This document shows, in pieces, positions 33,796 to 46,529 of a DNA stretch of 64,000 bases. Location of the stretch: positions 2,176,968 through 2,240,967 of the forward strand of contig JAJEKV010000111.1 of assembly GCA_021234155.1 (NCBI GenBank). Direction: 5' to 3'. The stretch comes from Isoetes taiwanensis (lineage: Eukaryota; Streptophyta; Lycopodiopsida; Isoetales; Isoetaceae). The number at the start of each line of letters is the position of its first letter. The first letter of the stretch is position 1. The notes under the pieces are model-generated. The model did no database searches. It was not told the origin of the DNA and was given only the letters and a program-made list of their open reading frames with translations. The position numbers and the translations under genes were made by a program.

Positions 33796-34795
33796 GCCGC
33801 CCGGGAGGCGCACCATACCTGCCCAAAAATGCTCAGCTCAAAGCTGATTGATAACGACGCACCTGTGCACGGCCTTGAAGCCGATCCAAAGTGGGCCGGT
33901 ATTAATAGGAAAAAGTAGAGCCTTCAGAAAAGGCTACAATAGAAACCAGCATGATGTGCTAGTAGCACCCATCAGGGAGCTCGCCCATGCTACATAAGTC
34001 CAGGGGCCTCAGGGCACAAGGGACAATAATGTTTTCTATTCTATTCTGTTCTATTTACCAAAAATTTAATTTGTCTTACAACTTTAAAGATAATGTTGGC
34101 AACATTTGTGATCATGTTTATACATTAGACCACTTTGTGAAACAATAGACCTTGTTATGATTTAGCAGCCATCTAGTGTATGCCACAATCCAAAATCCTA
34201 CTGTTTGAGAACCTCAATCTTTTTTGCTTGGCAAAATTGAGTTGGTTCTACTTTTCGTTTCCCACTACCAAATAACTTCCCAGTGGGATGCCATTATGTT
34301 CCCTTGTGAAGGAATGTGATCGGCATAACAATATGGTCTTTGTATTCGTATAAAAAAAAACGTATTTTGATGATGGTGGAAATCAAGTTTCTTGACATGG
34401 AAGGTTTTGGTTATTTTAATCTGTGGTTTTCTTGTTGGGGTGTTTGGGTTAGAGAACACGTGGCAAACATAGCGCAATCACTTTTTGTGTTCCCTATGCG
34501 ATGGCGATGACTCCAGAGCATGGTGATCAGCCTGCCTCTGTTTTTTCTAGTGCACAGGTGTAGATTCGGCATCAAGTTGCACCATAGCCTTTTCTTGTCG
34601 CTCTGGCATTCTGGCATATGCAAGGTAGAGGGCACAGGTCAATGGACGTTAAAATTCTTATCCTAAGGCATATAAAAAACAGCTTTGGCTCTTTTACATG
34701 AAATCAACTAAATGGGTTTGATGCATGCCAAAAAAAATAGTACGTCATATGTTTTGGATCCAGTATGTTAAAGCCAGCTCAAGCCTTCCTTTTTG

Positions 34796-34970
34796 TCCCA
34801 AATGCTGATGTTATACCTCTAGTAGACTGGAGGAAGATGTTTTTTGTTTTCTGAAAATGATGTTGCAGAACAATTAAAACACAAAAAGTAATAGTAATGT
34901 CATGATTTAGACGATTTAACGTTGAATTTGTAACGTAGGGCAGATTGAATCTCATTCCTTTAATGAGTAG
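34796..34970. repeat. dispersed repeat copy 1
   Basis: Shares ATACCTC(T/C)AGTAGA(C/T)TGGAGG, AAGATGTTTTT and GATTGAATCTCA(T/A)TCCTTTA blocks with 35,511-35,602. Family unknown. Confidence 0.5.
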
Positions 34971-35510
34971 GTAATTGAATCTTCTAATGCGATGAGGATT
35001 CTTAAAGAATGGAAATTGAGCAAAATAGTTGCAATTCACAAGGTCGGTGACAGATAATGGCAGTAAAACTATTGTACAATCCTGATAGCATGTCTATTCC
35101 CAAAACTATTAGGTGGTTTGAGAAGCAAAATCAAGCCTTTGACTAGAAGATCATGATGAGCGAGAAAAGGGCAAGTTGGATTTTGCAAACAATATAGCAT
35201 GCTAGACCACACTCTCCCACTTTTGAGATCTGATTTTTGAGCAAATTTTGAGAGCCAATTCTTGAACGACCTCCTAGGAGCTTAAAAGCGCCGATTGAGC
35301 AGATTCATTCACTAGATCATGTTTTTGGAGAAAAGAATACACATATTTTTAGAAGATCTGTAAACAACGCTTTGATTTTTAGGAGATTAATTCGTGAAAC
35401 AGCGCTTTGGTCGGCCAAAGAAGCTGAATGTTGGAGACTCATCGAAATCATTGGACTTCTTTTCTTTTTGGAGTCCTTATAATTTATCTCGAATGATGAA
35501 GTTATATCAG

Positions 35511-35602
35511 TTATACCTCCAGTAGATTGGAGGAAGATGTTTTTCTTTTTGAAAATAAAATTGCTAATATAGGGCTGATTGAATCTCAATCCTTTAGCGG
35601 CC
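35511..35602. repeat. dispersed repeat copy 2
   Basis: Shorter copy of the repeat at 34,796-34,970, about 70 bases shorter in the middle. The 34,055-36,500 region around the two copies shows no gene. Confidence 0.5.
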
Positions 35603-36499
35603 AGGATTAGATCATCATTTAGTATGGGACATCACATCTGTCAAAAGAGGATTAGCTGACATCACCTAGAGATCGATTGTGGGAGATTGCAAAATATACA
35701 ACATGTGCAAAGTTTATGGCTTAGAACGAATTTTTTAATGCTTAAACAACGCATGCTGTCAGATAATACTACAAAACTATGCACTTCATAAATTGCTCTA
35801 CAAATGCCTCCAAAGAAACGAATAGAATTCCTTGTTTATCTGTTATAAGTTTGTGAATCTAAAACCCTCTTTTAGTTCTGCAAATGAATGATGAAAGAAA
35901 GAATCAAAATATTTGCATCTTTCATCCATGGCTTCAAAATGCTCCTTGCATCTATTGGATCTATGTACTACATGTGCAATCCAAATAGTTCTATTTTAAT
36001 TTTCTCCAATGGTTATTAAAATAGCCCATGGGACATCCCAAAGACAATATTTTATTTGAGGGAACTTGTTGAGGGGTTTAGCTATAACTCATTCAAGCTC
36101 CTTAATCATATCTCATCTCAAACTTGTGACACTTGAGTATTGCTCCTCACTTAAACTCATGACACTTGAGTATTGCTCCTCACTTCACTGTGTTACAATA
36201 GCACATATTAGTTATTATAGCATCCAGTTTTCTGTCCTAGTGTTTACCACAATAGGCTACAATTGCCAAATCAATGTTATGTCTAGTAGCACCTATCATT
36301 TATAGGCTCCAAAACTTGCTAGTAGCAAAGTTTCAGTTCATGTTTTAGCTGTGATGCAGACATCGCTTAGTTTGTCACATCATGTGGTCTGTCTTATGCT
36401 ACAAATGATCAATCTAGATAACACCAAACAGCTCAAACACATTCAATCATCCTTGCAATCTAGAGTTGACCTCATTAATGCTGCAACAATTATTATAGT

Positions 36500-36500
<1 letters not shown>

Positions 36501-36533
<33 letters not shown>

Positions 36534-37525
36534 AGGTTAAGGCAGTTTTGATATTACATGCAAAAGAGATTACATGAATATTTACAGCAATTGCAAAGGA
36601 AAAAACAAACCTTTGCAATGCTTACTTATCCCAAAAAGGGATGAGAAAAAGTAGCACAGCTAGATAAACAAAATTAGCTGTACCAGCTGATCAAAAGAGA
36701 GTATTAGGTGCCAGTAATAGTTCAAAACAAGGATCAAATCACTGGTTCTCTATTCATAGCCCAAATCAAACTCCAATGGATCGACCTGGACAATGTGAAA
36801 AACTGTCTCAAGTTCATCAAGATCCAGAGGGGTGTGGACCATGAACTGCAGCATGATTTTCGAGGTGATATCGAAATGCTCCTCCCATTTTGCAGCAAAG
36901 TGGATCTTCAGATCATTCCACCACCAAAGATCTTCATATTCCAGAATGACTCCCAAAGCTATTTGAGCCCAGATGTGCTGCTTCAAGGTAATCATCTTGG
37001 CCTTAATTTCCCCCCTAGTCTTCCTCGGGAAGGGGGGATAACCATATCATAGTGCTCGGCACAAAATCTGTCAATGTGAATATCAGCATTAGAGAGTGTT
37101 AATTTGAAAAAAGCATAAAAACCATGGTAGTTCCCTAGAGAATCCCAATTTCTGTCATATGCTGAGCCCTTGCATCTTCTGTGAGCAATAGCAGTCTCGA
37201 CCAGCAAGGACTATTTTTATAGTATCAATCTATGTCATCAGGGAATAAAAGTTGCCTCCGTATTGAAGTTAAGGTCCAACTTACTTGTGCAACTCCTTGG
37301 ACATTTCTTCCAACATAAAGTCCTTGTCTACAACTTTTTGCAGCAGCCTTTCTAGCAAGTCCATGTCTGTAAAGCCTTGCATTTCTCTCCAAACGGTTAT
37401 GGTCATCTTATTTTTTGGTACATCGGAGCCCTTCTTCTTGTCTAAAACCTTCCCTTTGCTTTTCAACTCCTCCCGCTCAAACATATTGAAAATTTCGTTC
37501 TGGAGTTCCATATCTGCACTTGCAA
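36501..37525 (-). repeat. retroposed-looking coding repeat with A-tail, family unknown
   Basis: On the minus strand an A-run of over 30 bases (36,501-36,532) closes a region with coding-like pieces. One piece is at 37,286-37,525 (SDVPKNKMTITVWREMQGF, MDLLERLLQKVVDKD), flanked by CAG and GTAAGT splice consensus. Another is at 36,992-37,207 (RRCKGSAYDRNWDSLGNYHGF, DIHIDRFCAEHYDMV), and a third at 36,750-36,995 (EDLWWWNDLKIHF, AAKWEEHFD). The last piece resembles one at 63.8-63.95 kb, which also ends in a T/G-rich tail, so this is probably a transposable or retroposed family. No known domain. Confidence 0.4.
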
Positions 37526-37559
37526 ACAAAAGGTTGGGGGTATGAGACAAGGCAAATTA

Positions 37560-38820
37560 AATATAAAAACTTATTCTGGAATACAGGACATCCTTACTCT
37601 GTCATCTTTAAAAGCAAGTTGGAACCAATTGTCGTCGCTTATCAATGACTTCCTTTTATTAGCCTCGTTATACTTAAGACAACATTCGATAGCACACGTC
37701 TCTTTCAGCTCCAAAGAGTTGGCCGGTTCTTAAGGTCAATGTATTCTTGTTTGAAGATTACACACTCTTTGTGCATAAATCTTATCTTATCGACGAATCT
37801 CATTTTAAGTTTGTACTCGTTGTCAGCGTTGTGCGTGTTTGCAACGACTTTTGCTTCTTCGTCTGTCAAACTACAGTAAACAGCACAAAGGACCGAGAGA
37901 TATTTCGAGTTGTTCTCCTTGCCTTGAAGCCATGATTACCTCCCAAAATATAATGCATGTAAATATCTGCATTTTCTCTATCATACTCCTTGGGGTCTGT
38001 GCACTGTGTTCTTTCCATAAGAATGACTATTGGAGCTACATGAGCATTGGGATTGCTCCTATCCTGTCCTTCAGGTTCCTTAAATGGTCAGCATAAATTT
38101 TCGAACCTGAAGTGGCCTCTCACCAACTTCATTCTTTGGTGGCAACCTCATTGATGTTACTGACCTTGCACATATACTTGTGCAAGTTTATTTCTTCTAT
38201 CCTCTCCGAGGTCTTATCCACCCTCTTCTCTTTAATAGCCACCCCTGGTTTCTTTTCTTTGTCTTTTTTCCTTTTGGAGCTTTCTTCTGGAATATTTTCC
38301 ACTGCAATTTATTGCACTTTGGTTCTTTAGCTGCAATGGTACTTCATGGCCTGCTCCTCTGTTGCTGCTCTTCCGATTCACTGGAACTTTGGTCTTGTTA
38401 TTCCTGACTAGACTTTGGGCCTTTCTTCTTCTACTATTTCGCGCTCAGATTCATTAAAGGAGAAGTTCTCACTTTGAGTAGATTGGACCCTTTTTACGAT
38501 GTCACCAAGCCTTTCTTTGTTTAAATAGTGTGCCATGTACTTATAAAGGCATCCAGGTTCACCTTAATCAGTTTAAAAAATGCCGTAGAGGACAGTCGTC
38601 CCTGTTGTCCAGACTAGCTAGCAACCTCAAAAACTTCTTTGATGGTCCCCATACATTTAAACTCGTTGTCATCCTACCTTTTCTGTCTAGGACGTTTGCA
38701 GACGTGCAAGAAAGTAAGAGTACTGTACATTCCAGTCGTGCCCCTTGTTATGAACTATTGCATTTGGAAGTTTTCATATCTTGTTGGTTCAAATGTCTCT
38801 TGGACTTTTGCCTGTAGATG
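37560..38820 (-). other. degenerate coding-like region, unassigned
   Basis: Minus-strand fragments such as KYNEANKRKSLISDDNWF near 37,640-37,690 read like protein but are broken by stops. They may be further exons of the neighbouring unknown family. No function is proposed. Confidence 0.3.
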
Positions 38821-38929
38821 AGGCTTCTTGACAATCTTGAGTGCCTTTTCAGGAGCTCTCTTGCTTTCTTCTTGCCTGGAAAGAACTGTTGTTAAAAGTA
38901 GTAAAAGAAGATAGAATTTATACTAAAAC

Positions 38930-39680
38930 GTATTTAGGAATAAAAAGTAGGAAATGTTATGCTTAACTTTACAAAAATAAACTTTTGCAAGGAAAAATAT
39001 GAAAATTTAAAGGCACTTTTAAGATCTAAATAGAGCGAAAAAACACGCTTCCAAAAACAGCTAAAGTATATTCCAGAATACACGTTTGCCATACAAAGAA
39101 AACAAAATTGTATTCCAAAATATACTCTTGCCTCTGAGCTAAGCAAAAGTGTATGCCGGAATACACTTTTGCTTTTCTTTGAAGTGAAAATGTATTCTAG
39201 AATATGTTTTTGCTTTTCGAGAGCAAAAATCCAGAATACACTTTCGCTTCAAAGAAAAACAAAAGTGTATTCCGGAATACACTTTCACTTTAAAGAAAAG
39301 CAAAAGTGTATTCCGGAATATACTTTAGCTAGTCCTGGAAAGAAATGTTATATTCCAGAATAAGTTTCGACTCTTTACAAATTCTAAAATGGATATACAA
39401 ACTTTTTGCACTCACCTCTCCATGATATCTCTATACAAAATGGAATACAGTCTCTGCAATTAATTTCGAAGGCACTGGTGCTGGTGACTAGAGCTGTGAG
39501 ACTAGAATACAGAAGTGAGGGCGCCAAAATTTCCTTTTAAAGGTCGTCCCTGAATCCTTCTCTTCTTCTATGTAAAATGGAATATGCTTGGTCTTATTGT
39601 CCTGCTCTAGTGTATTCTGGAATAGGTTTTACTTTTCTTTTTCCTGATAGTGTGGTCTTATATTCTGGAATAACAAATGT
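38930..39680. repeat. array of GTATTCCGGAATAC palindromes
   Basis: At least seven units of the core TATTCCGGAATA and variants between 39,066 and 39,362, with two more near 39,610 and 39,660. They are joined by arms CTTTTGCTTTTCTTT or the complement AAAGAAAAGCAAAAG. One unit at 39,262-39,285 is a perfect 24-bp palindrome. A second cluster lies at 23.6 kb. Confidence 0.7.
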
Positions 39681-39814
39681 TGCTCATGTCTTCTTACTAT
39701 TTTATAGTTGTTGAAGATGGTTAATTGCTTTTTGAACAAATTTCTACCACCTTTTGTTGTCTCCAATTCCTCTAGTTCGGAAGAAACACTTGGCCAAAAT
39801 GTGTTTTTCTTCTA

Positions 39815-42770
39815 ATGCCCATGCTTCTCCAATTCCTACCTCGACAAGATCCTTATTGCTTCTCGAAGACACTCCCGAGTCTAGGAAATAATAGACTGCC
39901 ACCACATTTCCAACTGTCACCAAGTCCAGTAGGAAGTAGACTGCCCCCTCCCTACACTGCATCACCATCTGTACGTAGCAGGCTTCCGCCACCTTTTGTT
40001 CCATCCCCCAAAACTACATATACACCACCTCAACAGGTGACTCAGAACAGGCTACCCCTACTATTTGTAGTTTCTCCTGCTTCAAATAGAAATACAAGAA
40101 CGGCAGCATGGTCAAAAGACTGCGAGATTCTCCACAACTTCTCTCGCTGCGACTTCACTACAAATGAGTGCAGAATTCCAGTCCGATGTAAGCGAGATAT
40201 TTGCAAGAATTCCTTATCAAGATGTTGCAACAACATTTGCTGTCAACATCTTATAGCCCATCACCCTCTTTTAACATTGTACCTCTGACTTATCCGAGTA
40301 CAGCTTCACGTGGTCTGTTTTCCTCTACAAATACACCACTCAGGGCGGAGGAGGTCATCCCTAGAGTAGAACTCTCATAAAAAGATGAAGGCACCAATGG
40401 GGAGCAACGAGATTACATGTTCTCCAGCCAATCTTCGATTTTAACTTGAGAGCATGCTCTTATATAAGAAGAAGAAACCTTATGGACGAACAGAAAATGA
40501 GGAGACCTCTAAGAACTAAATGCTGCTCATTGAGTTGCATTAACAAATTCAACATAGCTAAACTTCGTGCAGTTAGAGACAATTATAGTTCTATAACAGT
40601 GGCAGACCAGAATGCCTACTTGGCTTATCATGTAAGACCAGACTGCCATCATCTTCTTGCACTATATTAACCATGAACAAGTCTGCCAGAAATGCTTCAT
40701 GGTTGTCGGCCGTTTAGGGTCCACTAGAATACATAAAAGACTGGATAAGAACTTAGCAATTGATGATCATTGTGGTCTAGAAGAGTTGTAACAATGCACG
40801 CCTGAGCTGCTGTGTCATAGATGGAGAAAGATTTTAGAGAAACATGTGAAAAGTTACCTAACAACAACATATATCATTGTAACAGACATCACAAAAAAGG
40901 GTGTCTTCCAAGAATATAAAGAGACATGTATTCAGTCTCAGCACATCTCTTATTCACACTTCACTAGACTATGGAAAAATAAATTTGGTCTTGTGAAAAT
41001 TCCCAGGAGACATAGAATGTCTGTTTGTTCAAGGTGTGCAGAATTAAAGAGTCAAAGAGAAACTGCAAGACAGAGGTCGAAAGAAGTAAGTTAAAGTTCT
41101 TCATTCTCACATTTGTTTCATAGAACTTTTTTGACCTGATTTCTTCTACAGATATTGTGCAACAAAACCTTGCTAGACACCATGAACAACAAGCAGCCGA
41201 GAGAAGGAAGCTTGCTAAGCACAGGAAAAAAGCTCTTGAGCGTCCACTGCAATATATGTCTGTTATGATCGATGGAAATGGATCAAAAAAAGATAACTCT
41301 GCCTTATTTCTTGAATATTCCTAAAGATGTACCAAAGGAATGCTTTGTCAAGGTCTACCTTGTATGAGCTATGGCCTTCAAAGGAAGCCTAAATTGCAAA
41401 GTCTTCTTAACATATCCTAACTTGCATTGTGACCCAAACCTCACAATTATAATTCTCAACAAAGTGTTGTGTGAGCAAGAGCAACTACCGCCAATGCTCT
41501 ACCTGCAACTTGATAGCACTATCAGGGAGAACAAGAACAAACTCTTTGTTTATTGTGCCATGCTAGTGGAGCTAGGGATCTTCAAAAAAATAAAGCTCAT
41601 ATTTTTACTTGTAGGGCACATTCACGATCAAATAGAGCAAATGTTCAGCAAATTTTCTGTGTGTCTTAGAAGGAAGAAGGCTTGTTGTCTTCTTACTTTA
41701 GTTCGAATCATTGAAGACTCTTACACTCCCATACTAGTGGTTGAGCTTCTCAAGGAGACTGCTGACTTTAGAGAATCTGTTTTCTCTCGACGTTCCGATA
41801 GAGAACACGCTGTGAACAAGTTGAATGATCTCACCCTTCAACAGCACATCAACTTTTATTTGAATAATGGAGAAAGTTTTTTACAGGGGAAGAAATACAC
41901 CACAACTAAAGACTGAAGTCTACCAGAGGGGTTGCGCTTCCTCAAATTTATTCCAGACACTTCTTTGGTAGAATATGCTAAGCAACTTCCTCTGAAAAAT
42001 CCAAAAGAGTCAAATTAGAAGAAAAGTACCCCAGTAACAGCCTTGAAAGCCATTGAAAATGGAATTTCCTTAGGCTTTAGGTACTTTTTAGAAGAAGACC
42101 AGAGTGGAAAAGTTTCTTTCTTGAACAAAAGATTGTTATTCAAAACTTAGCTCTAAGGCAGTTGCAGAAACCTTTTGAGTGGCCTGATGCCGTCCATCAA
42201 TCCCAGAACCAGGCAGAACTAAGCAATGCTACAGTGGCACCTGCAATAGAGGAAAACGAGGACCGAGTCATGTACCTTGGACTACAGTGTAAGAATCAGC
42301 CTCCAGGTAATATCACAGAAATTGCCAAAGATATGCTAATTGCTCTCCTCACTAAAGAGGATGACAAAAGTCGACCTTTTTGGATAGCAAAAGTAATTGA
42401 TACAATCAAAGAGGAAGACTTAGTGACTAAATCCAAGATTCATTGGCTTGCTACACATTCAAAAAATGCTTTTGAAGGTATGTATGAGTTAGAAATGAGA
42501 ACTCAAGGAAAGGGGAGAAAGTCCAAGAAAGTGGGTCTAAACCTATGGGAAGTGAGTATACTGTGCTATGATTTCAAATTGAAATCTAACAATCGTCTAC
42601 ATCAGAGGACAATCAGCTTGCTTAAGAAGGTTTGTAACTACGAGGAAGAAGATATGAAGAAGGGCATAGTAGTGGCAATGCTTCACCCTCTGTTGATAAT
42701 GACGAGGAAGATAACTCAAGCACTTCCTCAAGTGACAACGAAAGAAGTGAAGGTGATGAAGATGGCATAA
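39815..42770 (+). pseudogene. DUF7869-like, probably transposon-derived gene
   Basis: Plus-strand exons recognised by pattern. One is a zinc-binding piece at 40,846-41,088 (SVCSRCAELKSQRE) followed by GTAAGT. An exon from 41,150 after TTCTACAG leads into MIDG and DQKKITLPYF in two frames. The main block at 41,371-41,916 reads YLQLDSTIRENKNKL, YCAMLVELGIFKKIK and FLLVGHIHDQIEQMFSKFS. A C-terminal block at 42,162-42,770 has PFWIAKVIDTI. The LQLD-RENKN and VGHTHDQID-MFS pattern is that of proteins carrying the uncharacterised DUF7869 domain, often multi-copy and TE-associated. A frameshift near 41,275 and a TGA near 41,367 break it. Catalytic role unknown. Confidence 0.55.
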
Positions 42771-42929
42771 ACAAATATAATGATGTGATGGATCCCTCCC
42801 TGACACTCCTCACACTTTTGCACATAGCTGAGTCTTACAAAAAGATTGTAAATTTTACATGCGAATATGAAGATTTTATCTTCAACTTTTGAAAATACTA
42901 CAATTTCAGTTATAGACTTCACTTCAATA

Positions 42930-43057
42930 TTTTTGTTAAAAGTTATATTCCCGTAAATTGGAGGTTCTCCCTAAAAACATAATTTAGGGAAATTCTAGAT
43001 GCAAGAAAAAATGTCACTTTGACATAGTTAATTCTCTCTTTGCACAAAAAAAAGTAG

Positions 43058-43088
<31 letters not shown>

Positions 43089-44870
43089 GGGTGGGGGGGG
43101 GGGGAGGGGAGTCAAAATATAATTTTACGTCTTTTTTTACCTCATTTTAGCCTTTCGTTAAAGAAAAATCTTCGAGGAATATTCCTTTTGCTCTCGTTTC
43201 GACGATTTGCTTCTGTTTAATATACAATAGTGTTTTCAGTACACTTGCAATGACGCAACGAAATCATAGAAAAATCATGCAAAAAAGCGTATAAAAATAT
43301 AAAGTAACCCCCTGTTATTATAAGAGATATTGGTTGATGCTCAGAATCTGTTAGGAGCAATGATTTGCTTCTTAAGATTTGAGCTTAGCCCTTGAAGCTG
43401 AGTTATATGCTGCTCTAGTCTTTGCATTTTAGAGGTTAAGCCCAGTTGATCCAATTGGTGAGGCTTTTACATGACATCTGCATTGAAAAAAATTGTTTGA
43501 GCATTAATGGAGTTCTCTAAAGCCTTGTGTTCTAAAAATGAGATCAACATGCGCAACATCCTCTGATGTTTAACTTTCTGCTAGAGCCTGGTAGACTTCT
43601 GAATTGTGTTTGGGCCACCTGTCATGTTGGTCAATATTGCTCTCAAAGCTATTCACCTTTGTCTGTAAGCTTTGAAGCTGTTGAGTATGATTCTCCAAGT
43701 GAACCACATTTTCTATGACACCTTGGATCTAAACTGTTCTATCATGACAGCACAAAACTGGGATATATTCCCTTTAATGTCATTGTCGTAAACCCCCCTC
43801 CAATATACACATACCTCGTTATATATAAATATCTTAATAATAACAACATATTAATATGACGCATTAAACCATTGAAAGGGACATCTTACATATCAACAAA
43901 TTGAACCATTGAATTACCCCCCCTTCCCTTCCCCAGACCTCCCCACTTGTTTTTGCGGATATTCGTGCAGGACATCCATCGGTAGTCTCGGACTTCTGGA
44001 TGTCGATTTCGGGCAACCTTGGACATCGTTAAGCGCGACTTATATTTAGCAAGAAGGGATGCAGACAAGCCTGGACCTCTGCCTTTATGAGAAGGAAAGA
44101 AATGGTTGGGATTGTTGATGCCTTGGCTGCTGTGAAGTCCTTTGCAAAGAATTGCGGCCATCAACAAGTTGCTGTTAATCAAAGAATTCTGATTGCTCTG
44201 TACCAGCAGTAAGTGGCTTGTAGATCAGTTGTACCATCAAATGCCCAGGAGGAGAAGCAGATTCTTGCTAGCATTAGGCGGATGGAAGCTGAGCAAATTC
44301 ATCATGCTCGAGTCAAAGCGGGTCTGCATTGGTTCAAAGAGGGAATCGCTGCATAGGCTTCTTTTTCAGAGCTGTAAAAATTCGAAGACAAGCTTCTATG
44401 ATGGCATCTCTCCAAGGGAGACTGTACGATCTCTCAGAGGATTCGAAGGAATTTGAAGACAAGCTTCTGCGACGGTATCTCTCGGAGGATTGTTTACTGC
44501 ATGGAAGACTGTATGATCTCTATTTCATTTTCACCATCTTGCATATACTAACATTACTGTGAGTTGTTGGTGGATTCTTTTAGATGGTGGTCCTCTAGTA
44601 TCTTCGGTTTATGTCGATGGAAATTGACAGGTGTATATATTTTATTCGATTGGTATAATAACCAAATGCGGTTCCATTTCCATACTTCTTTCTGCCGGTC
44701 CCTAGGTATGACCAAAGGCCACTTTGCTGAAGGAGGCATGACTTCAGCAGTAAGCAATATCTTATACATGGAGTTCACCAACTTATGTGCTTTGACAAGC
44801 TCATTTACCAACTAAAGCTGAGGGGCATCCATTTGTGCTATTAAAGGCAAAACTGAAGACACCTTCTGCC
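42930..44870. other. spacer with T/G homopolymer block
   Basis: A T-run of about 29 bases followed by a G-rich run at 43,060-43,106 may be the reverse of a retroposon tail, like the one at 63.5 kb. Frames at 43,886-44,182 and 44,193-44,815 are not recognised. Confidence 0.4.
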
Positions 44871-44879
44871 AAATAGCCC

Positions 44880-45387
44880 GACCCCACTTTAAAAGAAGGA
44901 ACTTAGCTCTTAACTCTTCCCAGGTCAGAGTATGGGATAAACTGCTCCATCCCAAAGTATCTGTTTTCTGGTGGCAAATCCTTCATCGCTGTGTGCGCAT
45001 TAATTTTGTGGTGCACAAATTTCGTCCAGCAGGTGTTATTAACAGTGTACCCAACTGGCTAGAAAAGTCTGGGACAAGGGGCTTTTCATTTGGCTTCTGC
45101 ATAGATCATTTGGTCCGTTTGGAAGAGGAGGAATCTTCTCATATTCAAAAGACATGTTTGTTCTGACGTACAGATCCTTGTCGAGCCCCAACAACGAATT
45201 GCCAAAGCATTCATGTGCTCATTAATAGATAATGAAGTGAAGAGTCGTTACAATATAATTTAAATGTTGCATTCGGATGGGATGGATTTGTTTTAATGGA
45301 CACTTTTTCCACTGCATTTTTAGTCCCCATTGTACTTGGTTTGTAACTTTCTCTGAATAATAAAGGCTCGCGTCCTTCCAAAAAAAA
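44880..45387 (+). mobile_element. L1-type LINE 3' end, truncated
   Basis: It translates to the RT-associated zinc-binding region of plant L1 elements: VWDKLLHPKVSVFWWQILHR, then, after a break, the SVWKRRNLLIF motif and QRIAKAF. It ends with AATAAAGG-type sequence and a short A-run (45,380-45,387). It differs from the TTCTA-tailed LINEs in this window. Confidence 0.7.
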
Positions 45388-45732
45388 TAACAATTATTAG
45401 GTTCGATAGAGTTTTTCCATTGTCGATCTTTCGCTTCAATGACACACTGCTTCAAGTAGCTCGACTAACGATCCTAATAGTATTGGTCTAAATAATTTTT
45501 AGACAACCTTCAATTGTGCTTTCTACTTTTTGCATCTGAGTGTTTTTCTTGAAGAATTAGATAGTTGTTCAATGTCGGCATGAATCAATATATCTAAACC
45601 ATCAAAACAACCTAAGTTTAAGAGCTATATGTCTATTGAATTATGTACTGCAATTCGGCCACGCAAAAAAAAAAGAAAAAAAGAAAGAAAAACATTTATA
45701 ATAATATGCATATGAAGGGAGAGTAGGTGGAA

Positions 45733-45912
45733 GTCAAGGGAACTACTGAGAGAGGAGAAAACGCTGATGAGAAGTCGATGAAGAACCTGCAAGAAACATC
45801 GATCCAAAATGAACCAGCGCCTCAGAAAATGCATGCAATGCATGCATGCATGGGAGAGATGCATGCTCGCCCATTCGAGAATTCCGATCCAATGGCTTAG
45901 ATTGATGGCATT
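45733..45912. repeat. 180-bp direct repeat, copy 1, with RY motifs
   Basis: Nearly identical to 46,119-46,298. At 45,829-45,867 it contains several overlapping CATGCA/TGCATG motifs, the RY element bound by B3-domain factors of the ABI3/FUS3/LEC2 type. Confidence 0.85.
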
Positions 45913-46007
45913 CTTGAATAATGGCTCGCATGAAAACAGACAAAAGCTCCCGACAAAAAGAGAACGTCCTTATCAAAACGGGATCGAGGTCGAAGGTTGA
46001 AAGATGG

Positions 46008-46017
46008 CTATAAAAGG
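46008..46017 (+). promoter_or_regulatory. TATA box downstream of the RY cluster
   Basis: CTATAAAAGG about 150 bases after the RY cluster of copy 1. No convincing reading frame follows, so the gene it served may be lost, or the transcript may be non-coding. Confidence 0.4.
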
Positions 46018-46118
46018 GACAAGATCGGGGAAGAACATGTCACAACATGGAAATAGATGCCAAATTGGCAGACTGAGCAGGGAGAAGCCTTTCCCCTGCC
46101 TAGTATCAAAGAAAGAGA

Positions 46119-46298
46119 GTCAAGGGAACTGCTGAGAGAGGAGAAAATGCCGATGAGAAGTCGATGAAGAACCTGCAAGAAATAGCGATCCCAAACGAAC
46201 CAGAGCCTCAGAAAATGCATGCAATGCATGCATGCATGGGAGAGATGCATGCTCGCCCATTCGAGAATTCCGATCCAATGGCTCGGATCGATGGCATT
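46119..46298. repeat. 180-bp direct repeat, copy 2, with RY motifs
   Basis: Second copy, offset 386 bases. Its RY cluster is at 46,214-46,252. No gene is seen downstream. Confidence 0.85.
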
Positions 46299-46529
46299 GT
46301 TCTATTCAGCTTAATAAAATGGAACTTCCTCCACAAATACGATTGCAACATCAAGAATGAAAGAGTAAGGCACGAAATTGCCACCATCAATGATTAAACA
46401 TGTGATCCTAATCTTCTGATGCTAAGCCCTGGAAAACTGCATAATAAAATGTAGGATTTTTGCTCTTGCTTATATGGACTTTGAAATTGGACATCTACAA
46501 CACCATTTAAAGAAGAGCCACAGAAAATA

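Larger units (their letters stand above)
28766..34054 (+). mobile_element. long LINE (non-LTR retrotransposon), inactive
   Basis: A nearly full-length element: three tandem 5' repeats, ORF1 with coiled coil, endonuclease and reverse transcriptase regions, a C-terminal zinc finger, and a 3' tail of TTCTA units at about 34,034-34,054 instead of poly(A). The element is purine-rich on the coding strand, unlike its surroundings. Stops, frameshifts and loss of the RT catalytic motif make it immobile. The exact 5' end and target duplication were not resolved. Confidence 0.85.
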
